From: Apostichopus japonicus
Lineage: Eukaryota; Echinodermata; Holothuroidea; Aspidochirotida; Stichopodidae
Length of the DNA: 64,000 nucleotides
Assembly (NCBI RefSeq): GCF_037975245.1
Contig: NC_092562.1
Coordinates: 5,689,501-5,753,500, forward strand
Direction: 5' to 3'
In this document: in pieces, positions 32,645-44,516 of the stretch
Layout: every line of letters begins with the position of its first letter
Position numbering within the stretch: the first letter of the stretch is position 1
Made by a program: the position numbers and the translations under genes
Notes under the pieces: generated by a model
Told to the model about the DNA's origin: nothing
Database searches by the model: none
The model's input: the letters and a program-made list of their open reading frames with translations, nothing else

Positions 32645-34565
32645 TATATGATGTGCTTCATTCCTTTTCTGACAATATTTAAATTGTTTTAGGCACCAAA
32701 TTTGTCAAAACTACTGTACTGTATTCTAAAGAATTTGGCAGCTGATTGTGTCAAGATTTTGCTTTAAATATGCTGTATTTTGTGTGGGAAACCACATCCT
32801 GATGATCAAACACAGTTTCTTGTTAACAAACAATATCTTTGTAAGTTCTATGTTGGTTATCATCATAACCATTGAGTAGAAATGTCCTTGTTGTTTTTTG
32901 TACAAATCATTTTTACATAGCTGGATATATGCCAATCCCCCAAGTTCACACCAGTTACAACCCCTTCCCCCATTCTCCCCCTCCTCCGCCTCCCCTCCTC
33001 TCATATATTACTTCAAAAGATATTAAAGCTATGTGTACATTGTTGCCTTTTCCAAACAGCAATATCACCTTCTGAACACTAAATCATTTGAATTATTGTT
33101 GTCCCATAAAGGTGGATGATCACCATTTAGTTTATATATTGTACAGCTCAGCTTAAACTATATACCTGTATGTATCATTTAGGATACAGGCAATATTAAG
33201 TTCACCAATTAACTGATACACTATCTCAAAATGTACACAGCACTGGTCCCAGTGTGTAGAATGCATCTATTTCACACCCACTGTAAAGTACAATATATGT
33301 TACCAGTCTGATTTATTGTCTTCCTTTACTCTCTGACCTACAGTAGTTAAATGTCACTGAGATCAACTGATACCTTGACAGCAGTTATTTCTCAATCAGT
33401 TCTGTTGGAAGCAGATACCAAGCCATAACCAGACCTATAGTTTCAGGTAGTTTGTTTGTGTTTGGATATCAGCAATGTTGACATGAAATGTTACTGTTTA
33501 CATTTACTTATAAACATCATGCATAAACTTTGTACAGATTACTGTATGGGCCTTGATTTGAGTTTGATCCTTCTGGTACTGTAGGCTTTTATATCAACCT
33601 ATTTCACCACCTGGGTTAAATTTCTCAGGTACTGTTGGTTTTTACCATCAATTTGTTTCACCACCTTGGTTAAGTTTCTCTGGTACTGTGAGTTTTTGAT
33701 ATCAACTTGTTTCACCACCTGTTGTTAAATTTGTTCTTGTGTAGTACCATGAGGCACAGTTAATACATAAAATGTTTCAAGAGCTTCCAATCATGAAAGG
33801 ATGGCATGCCTGACTATGATGACAGTCTTAGTTTTGTTCTAAGGATAATCAATTGACTGAATTGCTTGTATATCTGTGAAAGGGATTGGTTTATGGTTTA
33901 GTATGGGCCATGTTTGTGTGCTCTGTTCAACATGTGCAGAAGATATCCTAGTAGGTGAAGCTATCAACACTGTTACTTACCTCATCCTGTACAGATGGCT
34001 ACTGTTGCTAGAATATAACATACAAAGTAAAGTATAGCTACTCTGACCACCTTAGTGCCTTTTAGCTGGTCACCCAAAATAGTGCAGTCCTGTTTTTTTT
34101 GGGATAAAGTTTCAAATGTACAGTGATGTGTTGTGGAGCAATTGCCTTGACATATAGTGGTAGTTGCACCACCAGTCACAAACAAACTGGTATCTGATTT
34201 CAGTACATCATTTGCCTCGGATTCCCTTCAGCTCAAAGTACAGTTTTGTGTTTTAAATTTAACATGCTGAGGACATAGTTAGAAGTGAACAAGTTTCTGT
34301 CTTACAGATAGTTTTGCTTTCAGTGTGTGTGCACACATGTACCGGTTGCATATCGTATATAGTATATATATAGTAAAGACAGTTCTGTGGTAAATTTACA
34401 TTGTAGAGCAGTACCTAATATATCCATGCATTAGTATACTGTGGACCACACTTTGTCTATTAAAGCACTGTATTGTAGGGTTATGGTTCCTAACATGTGG
34501 GTCTGTAGAGCGTTAATGTTATGGAGTATGACCTGACTGTAAGGTAATACATGTACATGTATCCA
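32645..34565. other. Intergenic DNA with a short 66-bp tandem repeat
   Basis: At 33560-33735 about three copies of a ~66-bp unit occur (TCTGGTACTGT, GATATCAACTTGTTTCACCA, CCTGGGTTAAATTTCTC). A C-rich run of CCTCC motifs lies near 32960-33000. Otherwise nothing is recognised. Confidence 0.6.
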
Positions 34566-34952
34566 TTAAAGGGTGTGAAGATTCGCGCAAAAAGAAACGT
34601 CTAATGCCGGTAATCTGACCTGGTTTTGAATGAGGTGCAACAGAAGTGTTAGACACCACCATCGATCCCAGAAAATACACACACACAGCTTGCTACAGTA
34701 GGTAATTAGACACTAGTGTACAGTCAGTACATACACTATGCATCAGCTGCGGTCAATACCCACAGTATAGTGTACAAACAATACAGCGATGGACACCTCA
34801 GGTCCAGCTAAAGATAACAAGGTTTCACGTTTCATTCCTGTACTGTCTGCATTTTGTAGAGACACGAACAAAACGTCACTTGCAAGCAACGGAAAGTTAA
34901 CTTTTTTTCAGATGGCCGCACGCGGTTTGGGGCGAGTCTTCAATGCCTTTAA
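34566..34952 (-). mobile_element. TTAA-flanked miniature element, copy 2 (inverted relative to 11650-12017)
   Basis: Begins TTAAAGGGTGTGAAGATTCG and ends GCGAGTCTTCAATGCCTTTA; intact TTAA at both ends (34566-34569 and 34949-34952). The interior aligns with the reverse complement of the copy in receptor intron 6, for example GTTAACTTTCTGTTGCTTGC in one and GCAAGCAACGGAAAGTTAAC in the other. Confidence 0.83.
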
Positions 34953-36814
34953 TGCACAGAGTACCTTCATAACAGTGTTGAGGCTTCATCTCACACATTC
35001 AGACTAAAATCACTCCAAAAATTTACCGTTTTTTCTTTATTTATGGTGAACAAAACACACAGAACAGTTGTGACTTATGTGAGTTAACTGGTCTGCAAAT
35101 GGAGAGTTAATGTTGGTCAACAGTGCTAGGTAGGCTACATAAAGATGCTTCCAATGGGGATAAAACGAAAGTAATAATACATTTGCCATCAGTTACAAAT
35201 GTTTTTTTTTTCTAAATTACTCCTTCCTATATGTTTTGTTATTTACAGTGTGCTTTATCTGACATTTTGTATTTACATTAACAATGGAGAAGAACATATC
35301 CTCCATTCTTGGCCTATACTCTCCGCTTTACCTTCTCCCCCTGGTCATCTCCTGGTTTCCCCAAGTATATATCCCGATTACCTCTTTTCAACCCCTCCCT
35401 TGCCCACTTCTTTACCATCCTAACATATTTTAAATCCCACAGTGGTTCGTTCATCCCCAGCCTTATTGTTAGAGACTGGTGCCCATAAGTGCCGTAAACC
35501 CTCTTCAGTCTTGGACATGACACTTCATTGGTCTCACCCACGACGTCTCCACGTGTTTCAAAGAGAAGTGTAAGGGACCGCCCTCAGTCCCGGGCTCCTT
35601 TGTACGTTCGTACATGGTTAGACAGTAAGTTGTTGAATCATGCCTTTGTTTCCTGTTTGTTACTACACTCACTGCCCAATACAAACCATGTTGTCAATCC
35701 CAACAAACTTTTACAGCCATCCGAATACACATGCAAATATTGCGTTTGTACTACCAGCAAAAGTACGGCCGTATCCTGTCTGTGACGTTTACTATTAATT
35801 ATTTATAGTCATTATGTTTATTCCTGCGGCAAGCTTCCCAGTTCTGCTAACAGCAATCGAATTTACGCTATATCGAACGACGACAATTTGGTGAACAGCA
35901 CTACTCACTACGGCCTTCAGTAAGCATAGCTTTAGACGGGCGTTAATTGTTACACTTTAACTCTCAAATAGCTGAAACAAAACTGTGTGAGATATCGATC
36001 TATCTTATAATACCAGTCGTTTCCTACATAAATTGATATCGATATATATATATGCTTTACCTATAGTAGTACAGGTAGGTAAGGAACTTTTGTCTCGCAA
36101 ACCCTCAAAGCAAAAGAGCTAATGAAGTGAAAAGTGATTGTTTGCTAGTACTCCAAGTACAAATTTACAAGTTTATTCAATCTGTGCACCTCACTCGTGT
36201 GAGGTACAGTATGTAGAGTACAAATATGCTTACAAATGTTCAAATGACAACAACGTTGACAAAAAGAATTAAAAGAGGGGGGGGGGGGGGAATATACTGT
36301 ATATAATAAAATGAAATGTGAACATTGAAGTGACATGCAACGTCCCAGAACAACAGATCAGAGGTCATAGGTTAAATTATGCAAAATGCGATTTTCAGTC
36401 AAAATAAATAAATAAATAAGCACATCGGTATGTGTTAGTTTACATTAGTTTCTCTTCCTCACGTTTCGTCAACTGACAAGGCAAAAAAATAAGGAGTCGA
36501 AAACAAAAGTCGAAAGTGGTTTGAACATTTTAAGATCCTTGTCTGTTCAAAGGACAATTGGAAATACATGTGAAATGAATGCAAGCAACAGACGTAATTC
36601 AAACATAAATACTATTAACAATTGTAACTCACACATCAGGTATCTAATTATGTAAAGAAACGAATGTTCCTAATGTAAGACTTACAGTTCAGTCATATAC
36701 TAGTAGTAATGAAGGTAATGAAAAAAAAGTTTTGGAAGCGAGTTTTAGTTTCTCTCGTAAATGACTGATTTGCATCGTTGAAACTCGATTCCCCACGAAG
36801 AACGGGAAGTTGAT
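34953..36814. other. Intergenic DNA
   Basis: No gene recognised. Both strands between about 35300 and 35600 have moderate-length open frames, but without splice context or a family resemblance I recognise. A G run near 36275-36290 and an (AAAT)n tract near 36400-36420 occur. TTTATT at 36172-36177 would read AATAAA for the minus-strand gene, about 640 bases past its stop. Confidence 0.45.
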
Positions 36815-36972
36815 TTACTTTTGTGGGCCAATGTAACGATATGGTCCCTTTTGATAGGTCCGCCTACGGTCTGGGGCTGGCAAACCACGATCCTCGTTAG
36901 TTTCCTCCTCTTCTTCGATTTGGTTGTCCGACCACACTAATCTTGCTTCTCTCATGTCAAACTGTGCATCAT
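36815..36972 (-). CDS. Collagen/EF-hand gene exon 3 (second EF-hand, tail, stop)
   Basis: Acceptor CTTTTTACAG. With the last base of exon 2 it restores DANDDAQFDMRE, a complete 12-residue calcium loop, then ARLVWSDNQIEEEEETNEDR and a basic end KGPYRYIGPQK. The split of the loop by an intron and its restoration on splicing is strong support for the junction. Confidence 0.88.
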
Positions 36973-39444
36973 CTGTAAAAAGAGCGATGTACTAACCTAT
37001 GAATAATCATGTATTATACTCATTTGATCTAACACACCCTGATTTGATACAGATTGATCAAATGTTACTACTGGCCTAAAGTATGTATTGTTATAACATC
37101 GCAAAGGATATAATGATTCTCTGACATCTCTGTAATATGGCAGGGGATGGATTAATGAGCGTTTCATATTGCATTGATGGACTACACGATGACGTCACTT
37201 CAAGTGGCTCTATGAAAGAACCCAAGAAGAGGAGAAAGGGGCCCCTTCCCACATATAACATTGTAACACTTTCACTTTGAGAAGAGGCCGGCCCCACTTA
37301 ATAATTTTCGCACTTTCATTTGAGAAGGGGCCCGGTCTCACTTGAATTATTGGTAACATTTTCACTCCGAAATAGAGAAGGGGCCCGGTCCCACTTGAGT
37401 TATTGGTTTCTTCTTCAGTTTGTGAAGGAGCCCGGTCCCACTAGAATTATTTGTAACACTTTTACTCCCACATAGAGGAGAAGGGAACCGGTCCCACTTG
37501 AATTATTGTAACACTTTCCCTTTGGGTGTATGTAAAAGGATAGTCCTGTCGGCAGACCTTAAAGCAGCATTTTGTGTCCTTTTCTATGATTTTTCTCAAC
37601 CTCACTGACTCCACTATGCCATAACGACATACATAACTAGCTTATCTTTTTAAATCTTACTTCAAATGGTGGCATAAAAGTCGAAAAATTGCAACTTTCA
37701 ACTTTGTTTTTCTCCAAGATATTTTCCGTTGGGATCCCAATAAACCTCGCCCATAATATGAATATTTAAACACTACGAACGTCATTGACCAATACGTAAT
37801 ACAACACCATGTTTGATTTGTGTACAGTCTATAAGGCAGTTGTACCAAGGAGTTCCATAACAACTCCCTGGTTGTACCAACGCAAAGTCTTGAATCTATT
37901 TTTAGCAACGGCTCATAACTAAACCTGCATCTCTGATTGGTTGAATTCAAACCAGTGGTTTTGGGGAACTGCATGTATGCGATTAATTTTAAATGTGGAA
38001 TTTGTCGTGGACACTTTTCTCATTATCTGCAAGTATCCTTAATTACTCGCTAATTAACGTTGTTGGCAGGGAAAAACTTGGCTAATATCTTACTTTGCTG
38101 TTTTGTGATTGATATATGTAAAAAACTCGATGGACATGTCAAGAAAGTAGAATACGGCGACCAAACGCAAAATGCTGCTTTAACCTGTGATTCAGATATA
38201 AATTTACCGTTGGTTCGGAAATCCTTTTTATATACAGCGTCACCTCCCGCCTTACTCCCAATGTGTCCCTAAACAACAGCTAGCGTCACCTCCCTCCTTG
38301 CTCTCTGTGTATCCTTATACAACAGCGTCACCTCCCTCCTTGCTCCCTACGTATCCCTATACACCTGCTGATTATACATTACCTGCAGGAATCACTTATG
38401 TACAAATTTGCTCGATGATGAGGGAGGGAGACTATTGTTAACCATGTTATAAACTGAAATATTTTAATATATATATATATACCGTTAGCATCAAATCTTT
38501 CAAGCAACCCACGGAAAGTCGCCGTATCACCGCCTTTGGCGATCCATTCGTATCTTGTGACGTAACCATTCTTGTCTGAATCAAGTTCACCGAAGACGAC
38601 TTTAACAGAAGCACCTGATTTCAGCAACCGTTGAAACCTGACGATGAGTGTAACGTAAAAAAAGTAAATGACCATTATTGTTTTGTTTCATATACCTATT
38701 TATATACCAGTTATGATGTTCTGTAAAATCGTGCGGCCAGAACTATCCGACTTCATAGTCCGTCAATACTTACCGCTATTCACCACGTATAGACGGCAAC
38801 GTATTTAAAGTGATAAACACAGTATCTACAGCTACGTGTTGCAAAAATGCATGATCAACAAAAAGGTAGACTGGATTATTTTTGATACTTGGGTTACAAG
38901 AGGTATATCATTCTTCTGGAAGGGATTTAATAACTCACCTCAAAGCAGTTGGATTGACTGAATTATCAGGTACCACCCTGTTGTCCGATGGGGCTCCCCT
39001 GTTGTCATCCTCTGGAGGACAGCGTACCCCTGGTAGTCCTCGAGCAATCGCTGGACCCCGAGCCCCACGAGGCCCCCGGATTCCCGAGTTCCTTACAGGT
39101 TCCGTGCGGCATCCACTATGAGGTTCAGAGTGACGCCCACCTTCTGGTCCGTCCGACGGGGCTCCCCTGTTGTCATCCTCTGGAGGACAGCGTACCCCTG
39201 GTAGTCCTCGAGCATTCGCTTGACCCTGAGCCCCCCGAGGCCCCCGGATTCCCGAGCTCCTTACAGATTCCGTGCGGCATCCACTATGAAGTCCATCACC
39301 TCTTGGTCCGTATGACCCATCCTGACCAGGCGCAGGACGACCATATAGCTCATTAGCCCCTGCTAGGTTGGTGCCGGTTGGCGAACAGCTTGTGGTGATG
39401 TGCAAACACAAGAGAAAAACTGCTGGTTTGAAGAATGTATACAT
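36815..39444 (-). CDS. Secreted collagen-like repeat and EF-hand protein, complete, three coding exons
   Basis: Exons in coding order: 39444-38939, 38637-38483, 36972-36815 (stop TAA 36817-36815). Junctions are AG/GT and in frame; total 272 residues. The start ATG (39444-39442) follows the acceptor CTTTTTTTTTCACAG by 13 bases. MYTFFKPAVFLLCLHITTSC is a signal peptide. Residues about 30-165 hold two 56-residue repeats containing GIRGPRGA-GxANARGLPGVR-like Gly-x-y tracts bounded by Cys (HSGCRTE, VRCPPED). The C-terminal part is an EF-hand pair: DSDKNGYVTRYE and DANDDAQFDMRE, each with acidic residues at loop positions 1, 3, 5 and 12. The tail is acidic then basic (IEEEEETNED, PAPDRRR). This suggests an extracellular calcium-binding matrix protein; function is inferred only. 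Intron 2 contains a 625-bp transposon copy. Upstream non-coding exons lie right of 39457. Confidence 0.88.
37190..37530 (+). repeat. Degenerate ~60-bp tandem repeat in intron 2 of the EF-hand gene
   Basis: About six imperfect units with AGAAGGGGCCCGGTCCCACT, TGAATTATTGGTAACA and TTTCACT. Units vary widely in length. No function apparent. Confidence 0.75.
37559..38183 (+). mobile_element. 625-bp TTAA-type miniature element, copy 2
   Basis: TTAAAGCAGCATTTTGTGTC at the left and ACGCAAAATGCTGCTTTAA at the right; TTAA at both boundaries (37559-37562, 38180-38183). Close sequence partner of 26190-26807 in the same orientation. It lies wholly inside intron 2 of the collagen/EF-hand gene. Confidence 0.87.
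38218..38370 (+). repeat. ~55-bp tandem repeat, three copies
   Basis: Unit with ACAGCGTCACCTCCCTCCTT, GCTCCCTACGTATCCCTATA. Directly follows the miniature element in intron 2 of the EF-hand gene. Confidence 0.75.
38483..38637 (-). CDS. Collagen/EF-hand gene exon 2 (first EF-hand)
   Basis: Acceptor ACTCATCGTCAG, donor AACG|GTATAT. It encodes FQRLLKSGASVKVVFGEL, the helix before the loop, then DSDKNGYVTRYEW and TATFRGLLERFDAN, the second entering helix. Ends after one base of the codon completed in exon 3. Confidence 0.9.
38939..39444 (-). CDS. Collagen/EF-hand gene exon 1 (signal peptide and two 56-residue Gly-rich repeats)
   Basis: Donor TTTGAG|GTGAGTTA. 168 codons plus two bases. The DNA repeat has a period of 168 bp (38990 and 39158), so the duplication is in frame. 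The two repeats differ at about a dozen residues (for example VRSSGIRG versus VRNSGIRG). A long antisense frame over this exon exists only because the repeat lacks stops there. Confidence 0.87.
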
Positions 39445-39457
39445 GCTAAAGCTATGT

Positions 39458-40331
39458 CTGTGAAAAAAAAAGAAAAGAAAGAAATCCATAGTATGGTAGT
39501 AGCACTGTCGTAATATTCTACGCTGGTTCGTCCGACTGGAAATTAGCCTTCTTCTTGTTTACCAATAAACTGAGGGTGTCAAAGATTCATGTGATATGAA
39601 ACTTTTACATCACTTGGAAAGGGGCTCTACACCCCTTCCTAGATGTTATTACACTCAAGCTATGCAATTCATCAGTGCCTGATTCGCCTTACCGTCAATA
39701 CTTTGCAGTATTCTCGAATGACTTGTCAGGCATAAACAAGAAAAGCTAGAAGTCTCCTGTGTTTCCCGTGGATCTTTTTGCCGTCGAAATGAGTAGTATA
39801 ACCAAATACTCTCAGCTACATACCGGACAGTAGCGGTTTATTACTAGATGGAATTTTCTAACTCCCCTTGGAGGAACACAGAAAAGCTGTTACTTTGTTA
39901 CGTCAAATATGTTTGATCTTTAATGTGTTAAAGGACCATTTACATTAACTCAATAGCCTCTGAACAGTGTAAGCTATTGTATTGCATTATATAGAGACTA
40001 CACATGACAATTAAACCCGGAGCGGAAAGTTACTTTGAACCCCCTCATATCTCGAAAATTCCAACCTTTAATACCGAAATTCTACTTGTTTTCTGGAAAT
40101 TTCATGCTGAAATTTCCACAACTCATCCCAAAATTGTTACTGTTTCCTCTCAAAATGCCGTTTATTTTCTAAAGATTCCCACCTTTTTGGTTACGATGCC
40201 GAAGGCTCAGTATCTCTTGGCAATCGTGCGTGTGGGCGCGTGCGTGTAATTGTGTGCTTATGTGACGGCCCGCTTGTAAACACGGTATCTCAAGAAAGCA
40301 CAAGATGAGTCATTGTCATGCGTGATAGGTA
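39458..40331. other. 5' flank of the collagen/EF-hand gene
   Basis: Contains the acceptor-side polypyrimidine tract (39458-39485 on the minus strand), so at least one more 5' exon must exist, but I cannot place it. Otherwise no feature is seen up to the foldback element. Confidence 0.5.
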
Positions 40332-41798
40332 TAGTCCGGGAGCCCAGAAGGTTTATTCAGCTGAAGAGGTACAAAAGGTTTGGTGGCCTGATTGTGTTGG
40401 TAGGTGACCAAGCATCAATAAAATGTGTTGCTGCCGGGGCACACCCTGCATGGTAGGTGAGGGGGTCACAAAATAGGGGGGCAAAATATGCTTTTATTTA
40501 GCTGAAGAGGTACAAGCACAAAAGTTGCTGGATCTTATTCCCAGGAGGGTACCTTGAATCATGGTGGCAATGACAGCAATATCTGACTGCATGGGGCCCC
40601 AGACAGTAGCCCAAAAGAGGCCCGCCCATATGGTATTATTCAGCTGAAAAGGTACAAGGGTGAATTCTTTTGCATTTGAACTGTTACACATTGTGGTGTA
40701 CTAAAACACTAATGACAGTAACTTTGTCCTGCATAGGGGCCCAAACAGTAGCCCTAAGAACGGGCCATGCGGTACAACCAGCTGTTGGCTAATTTATCTA
40801 GCTGAAAAGGTACACGAACAAAACTTGTTGGATACTGCTCCCAGCAAGACTAATTTCATTGCTGTAGCAACAACAGCAATATCTGACTGCATGGGGCCCC
40901 AGACAGTAGCCCAAATGGGGCCCGCCCATGTGGTATTATTCAGCTGAAAAGGTACAAGGGTGAATTCTTTTGCATTTGAACTATTACATATTGGGGTGTA
41001 CTAAAACACTAATGACAGTAAATTTGTCATGCATAGGGGCCCAAACAGTAGCCCTAAGAATGGGCCATGCGGTACAACCAGCTGTTGGCTAATTTATCTA
41101 GCTGAAAAGGTACATGAACAAAACTTGTTGGATACTGCTCCCAGCAAGACTAATTTCATTGCTGTAGCAGCAACAGCAATATCTGCCTGCATGGGGCCCC
41201 AGACAGTTGCCCAAAAGAGGCCCGCCCATATGGTATTATTCAGCTGCAAAGGTACAAGGGTGAATTCTTCTGCATTTGAACTATTACACATTGTGGTGTA
41301 CTAAAACACTAATGACAGTAACTTTGTCCTGCATAGGGGCCCAAACAGTAGCCCTAAGAATGGGCCATGCGGTACATCCAGCTGTTGGCTAATTTATCTA
41401 GCTGAAAAGGTACATGAACAAAACTTGTTGGATACTGCTCCCAGCGAGACTAATTACATTGCTGTAGCAACAACAGCAATATATGACTGCATGGGGCCCC
41501 AGACAGTTGCCCAAAAGAGGCCCGCCCATATGGTATTATTCAGCTGGACAGGTACAAGGGTAGATCCTTTTGCATTTAAACTATTGCACATTGGGGTATA
41601 CTAAAATACTAATGACAGTTACTTTTCCTGCATATATGCCCTCACAGTAACCCTAGATAAGATAGGCCCTGCAGCCCAACCAGCTTTTAACTAATATCCC
41701 TACCTGAATAGGTACATAAACAAAACGTGTTGGATACCGCTTCGAACAGGACTAAATCTATTGCTGCAGTATTGACAGCATATCTGCCTGCATGGGGC
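40332..41798 (+). repeat. Left inverted arm of the foldback element
   Basis: Outer unique part then four direct 300-bp units; the innermost unit is the most diverged (CTAATATCCCTACCTGAATA). Small open frames inside are repeat translations and occur in mirrored form in the other arm. Confidence 0.85.
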
Positions 41799-41847
41799 AA
41801 GACGGCGGATAACAATTAAATCATCAAATCATGGTCTTGTCCCCAAA

Positions 41848-42636
41848 ATGCCAGCCTCATCGATGATCACTCTGGACTTCGGTTCAGGAAACAAGAGACG
41901 ATTCATAAACGTAACCAACATTTCACGTGAGCTTGAAAGAAAGCAAACAGGTTTGAGTGAAGCTCTCATTAGTTTTCATGCTCTGACTGGTTGTGACTAC
42001 AACTCTGCGTTCTACCAGAAAGGCAAGTCTGTACCCTTCAGTTATCTAGAGAAACACCCTGATTACGTTGAGGCACTGAAGTCCCTATGCACCAATGCTG
42101 TCGATAAACCTGCAGTGACTGCATTTGTTTGCAGGATCTATGGATTCAAGGCATTGGACGACATCAATGAAGCCAGGCACCAGTCTTTCACCAGGATGAC
42201 TAAAAGAAAACAGCAAGCGGTACACGTAAAGAAGATCAATTGCTCATCTTTACCACCATGTGAGAAGGTACTGTATCAACACGTATTACGGGCAAACTTC
42301 GTTGCTACGATGTGGAGCCATGCACATACCAAACAACAAACCAAAGACCTGCACCCACTGAATTATGGATGGATCGCCAATGATGATGGACTGTATGTGC
42401 ACCATTGGTATGAAGGAGAAGCTCTACCCGATACATTGTCCAGTGAAGACTCGGAGCCAGTACATGAGCGTGAAGAAATGACTCTGGCTTTGGATGCTGT
42501 CGTTGATCCAAGAGATAACTATGCAGAAAATATGAGAAAATACGATATGGACGTAGCAGATGTTGATGATGACAGTGAGTTGGATGATCAGCCATGGAGT
42601 GATGACAGTGAGAGTGAATGTGAGGATGAGGATTAG
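41848..42636 (+). CDS. XPG/FEN-like nuclease fragment, transposon-borne ORF
   Basis: A 262-codon frame in the loop of the foldback element. FGSGNKRRFINV then SFHALTGCDYNSAFYQKGKS at residues 42-61 resembles the L-x-G-C-D-Y...G-x-G-K core of XPG/FEN1-type nucleases, where the Asp binds metal and the following turn is a helix-hairpin-helix. Proteins with HALTGCD-type cores are common repetitive genes in invertebrates. The middle region has conserved-looking YGFKALDDINEARHQSF and a LNYGWIANDDGLYVHHW segment; the last 40 residues are highly acidic (DDDSELDDQPWSDDSESECE). An in-frame TAA about 36 bases upstream of the ATG rules out a longer unspliced protein, and the N-terminal nuclease lobe expected for the family is absent, so this is a truncated copy or a 3' exon. 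Activity on its own is unlikely. Confidence 0.62.
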   Translation: MPASSMITLDFGSGNKRRFINVTNISRELERKQTGLSEALISFHALTGCDYNSAFYQKGKSVPFSYLEKHPDYVEALKSLCTNAVDKPAVTAFVCRIYGFKALDDINEARHQSFTRMTKRKQQAVHVKKINCSSLPPCEKVLYQHVLRANFVATMWSHAHTKQQTKDLHPLNYGWIANDDGLYVHHWYEGEALPDTLSSEDSEPVHEREEMTLALDAVVDPRDNYAENMRKYDMDVADVDDDSELDDQPWSDDSESECEDED

Positions 42637-43126
42637 GTATGACCCTTGATGAGAACGCAAACAATTACTTGTGCCATTTCTATGTCGTAAATAATCATTA
42701 TATTGTGACATACATCAACACAATAGAACGGGCAGAAAGGTAATATTCTCTATTGACAGGAACTTACGGATTTCATAGTTATTATGTAATAAAACCCATC
42801 TGTTTGCAGTGGTTAAAACAAACTTCCACCACACCCTGGAGCAACATTTCATCTGCTTGACATGTACAAAACCTGTTACCCAGAACCTATGAGGCTGTTG
42901 AAGATTGATGTAGTTTTGATATTTGGCCTTTTCTTGGTTGACCCTAACATGTAACATTAGTGTATTACTCGCTAAATCAAGTGCTGTATTTTCTATGTAC
43001 TGCTGTGACAATGGACAATAATAATGTCAGCAGCTTACATTTCAGAAAATTCCACTGACTTACAGTACTTTTTACTTGTCTGTACATTCCTAACTTTTGT
43101 ACCTAGCTATGGGAATCTAGTAACAC

Positions 43127-43920
43127 CAAGGGCGGCGGAAGCACTTTTAATCTGGGGGGGGGGGGGCACCAACGTCGAAGGGCACTTTGCAGAAATTCGA
43201 TTGGACTGATGCAGCCTGATATTTAGTACCCTTCATAACTCTTATTGTATTATCTTATTTGCGTATACACATCACTCCATCAACGCCAACCCCCCCCCCC
43301 CCCCCTCAAGGAAACAATGCATACTAGCACTGCAGTATCTAATGTGCAAATTGGGAAAGAAGGAAAACGACAAAATGAGGTGAAATCATTATAAATTCCA
43401 AGTCCCTGCACACGCGATCGATAAATGCATGAAAGCAAATGAAATATGTGAAAATACTGAAAGAAAAGTAATTTTCTATGTGTTTTTCAATGGTTAAACT
43501 GATAGTATTATGATCATTATTATTGTAACGACTATTTGAATAATTATAACCAATTTGGAAGGGTTATAACACGGCAAATGATTGTATGTTATTGGCATGC
43601 GATGAAATAACTAATGCATGCCTATATGATATGCACATTAAGATGTTGAACGCGCGCGTAGCGCGCGAAAAATTTTGGCAATATTTTTCGGGCAAGTTGT
43701 TACAGCTCCCCCTCCCCCCCCCCCCCCAAATCAAATTGGGCTCCTACGCCTGTGGTAGTAAACATTTAAAACTTCCCGAAATATTTCATTCGACGTGGGT
43801 TTCGCTTTGTAAACTCTTGTTTTATTTAGAAATTTTTATGTAGAAAAAGGGCACATTTTTAATCTGAGGAAAAGTGGGGGGGCACGTGCCCCCTGTGCCC
43901 CCCCGGTTCCGCCGCCCTTG
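43127..43920. mobile_element. 794-bp hAT-like element nested in the foldback loop, perfect target duplication
   Basis: Ends CAAGGGCGGCGGAAGC and GGTTCCGCCGCCCTTG. The flanks are identical AGTAACAC at 43119-43126 and 43921-43928. C and G runs near both ends. No transposase frame. Confidence 0.88.
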
Positions 43921-44516
43921 AGTAACACTCTTTCGTTATAATTCTGTGTGCTAAACTTTATGTTATCAATGTTGCCTAAGATATACAAAATGGTGTCCAA
44001 TTGACTGTTAACGGTACATTACCCTAGTGTATATGTATTATGGATGTTACTATATGTTATCATTTTAACCAAAACTGTAAATATGTTATTTCAGCAAGTG
44101 ATGATGTTAACATGCCTTCATATGATTATCACTGATAAATCATTACGATCAATGATTGAGCAATTTGAATCAAAGTATATCAGTTCAATGCTACAACGAT
44201 GGAGACCAACTTTGAGTTAATTAGGGCCAGTACAATGTTTTAGGTCATTCTGAAAGATACAATTCTGGCTACACAAAGTATTTTAAATTACATTTAAAAA
44301 AAGTGCACCTATCATAGCGTTCAGGTATGGTGGTATTCACAGTTTTGAATTGCCTCGCAATCCAATTATAAGGTACGTTACACTGGATTTCTAACGAAGA
44401 AGACAAATAACGTTGTTAACCAGGTCCAATAAATCATAAATCTCTTGCAATTATATCATTTCTGTTTTCTCTCACTGCTCGTCCAATCGTGGCAAGAGAC
44501 AATAAACATGAAAGGA

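Noticed and set aside
35199-35785. Frames on both strands around 35.2-35.8 kb as a possible gene
   Set aside because: No recognisable domain, no splice-supported continuation, and frames on both strands are similar in length.
38988-39356. Plus-strand 122-codon frame with a repeated GLPCCHPLEDSV segment
   Set aside because: Antisense of the collagen-like repeats; the minus strand has signal peptide, splice junctions and downstream EF-hands.
41029-41304. Small frames inside the foldback arms (also 40494-40691, 45066-45820)
   Set aside because: They recur in mirrored form in both arms and follow the 300-bp period, so they are repeat translations.
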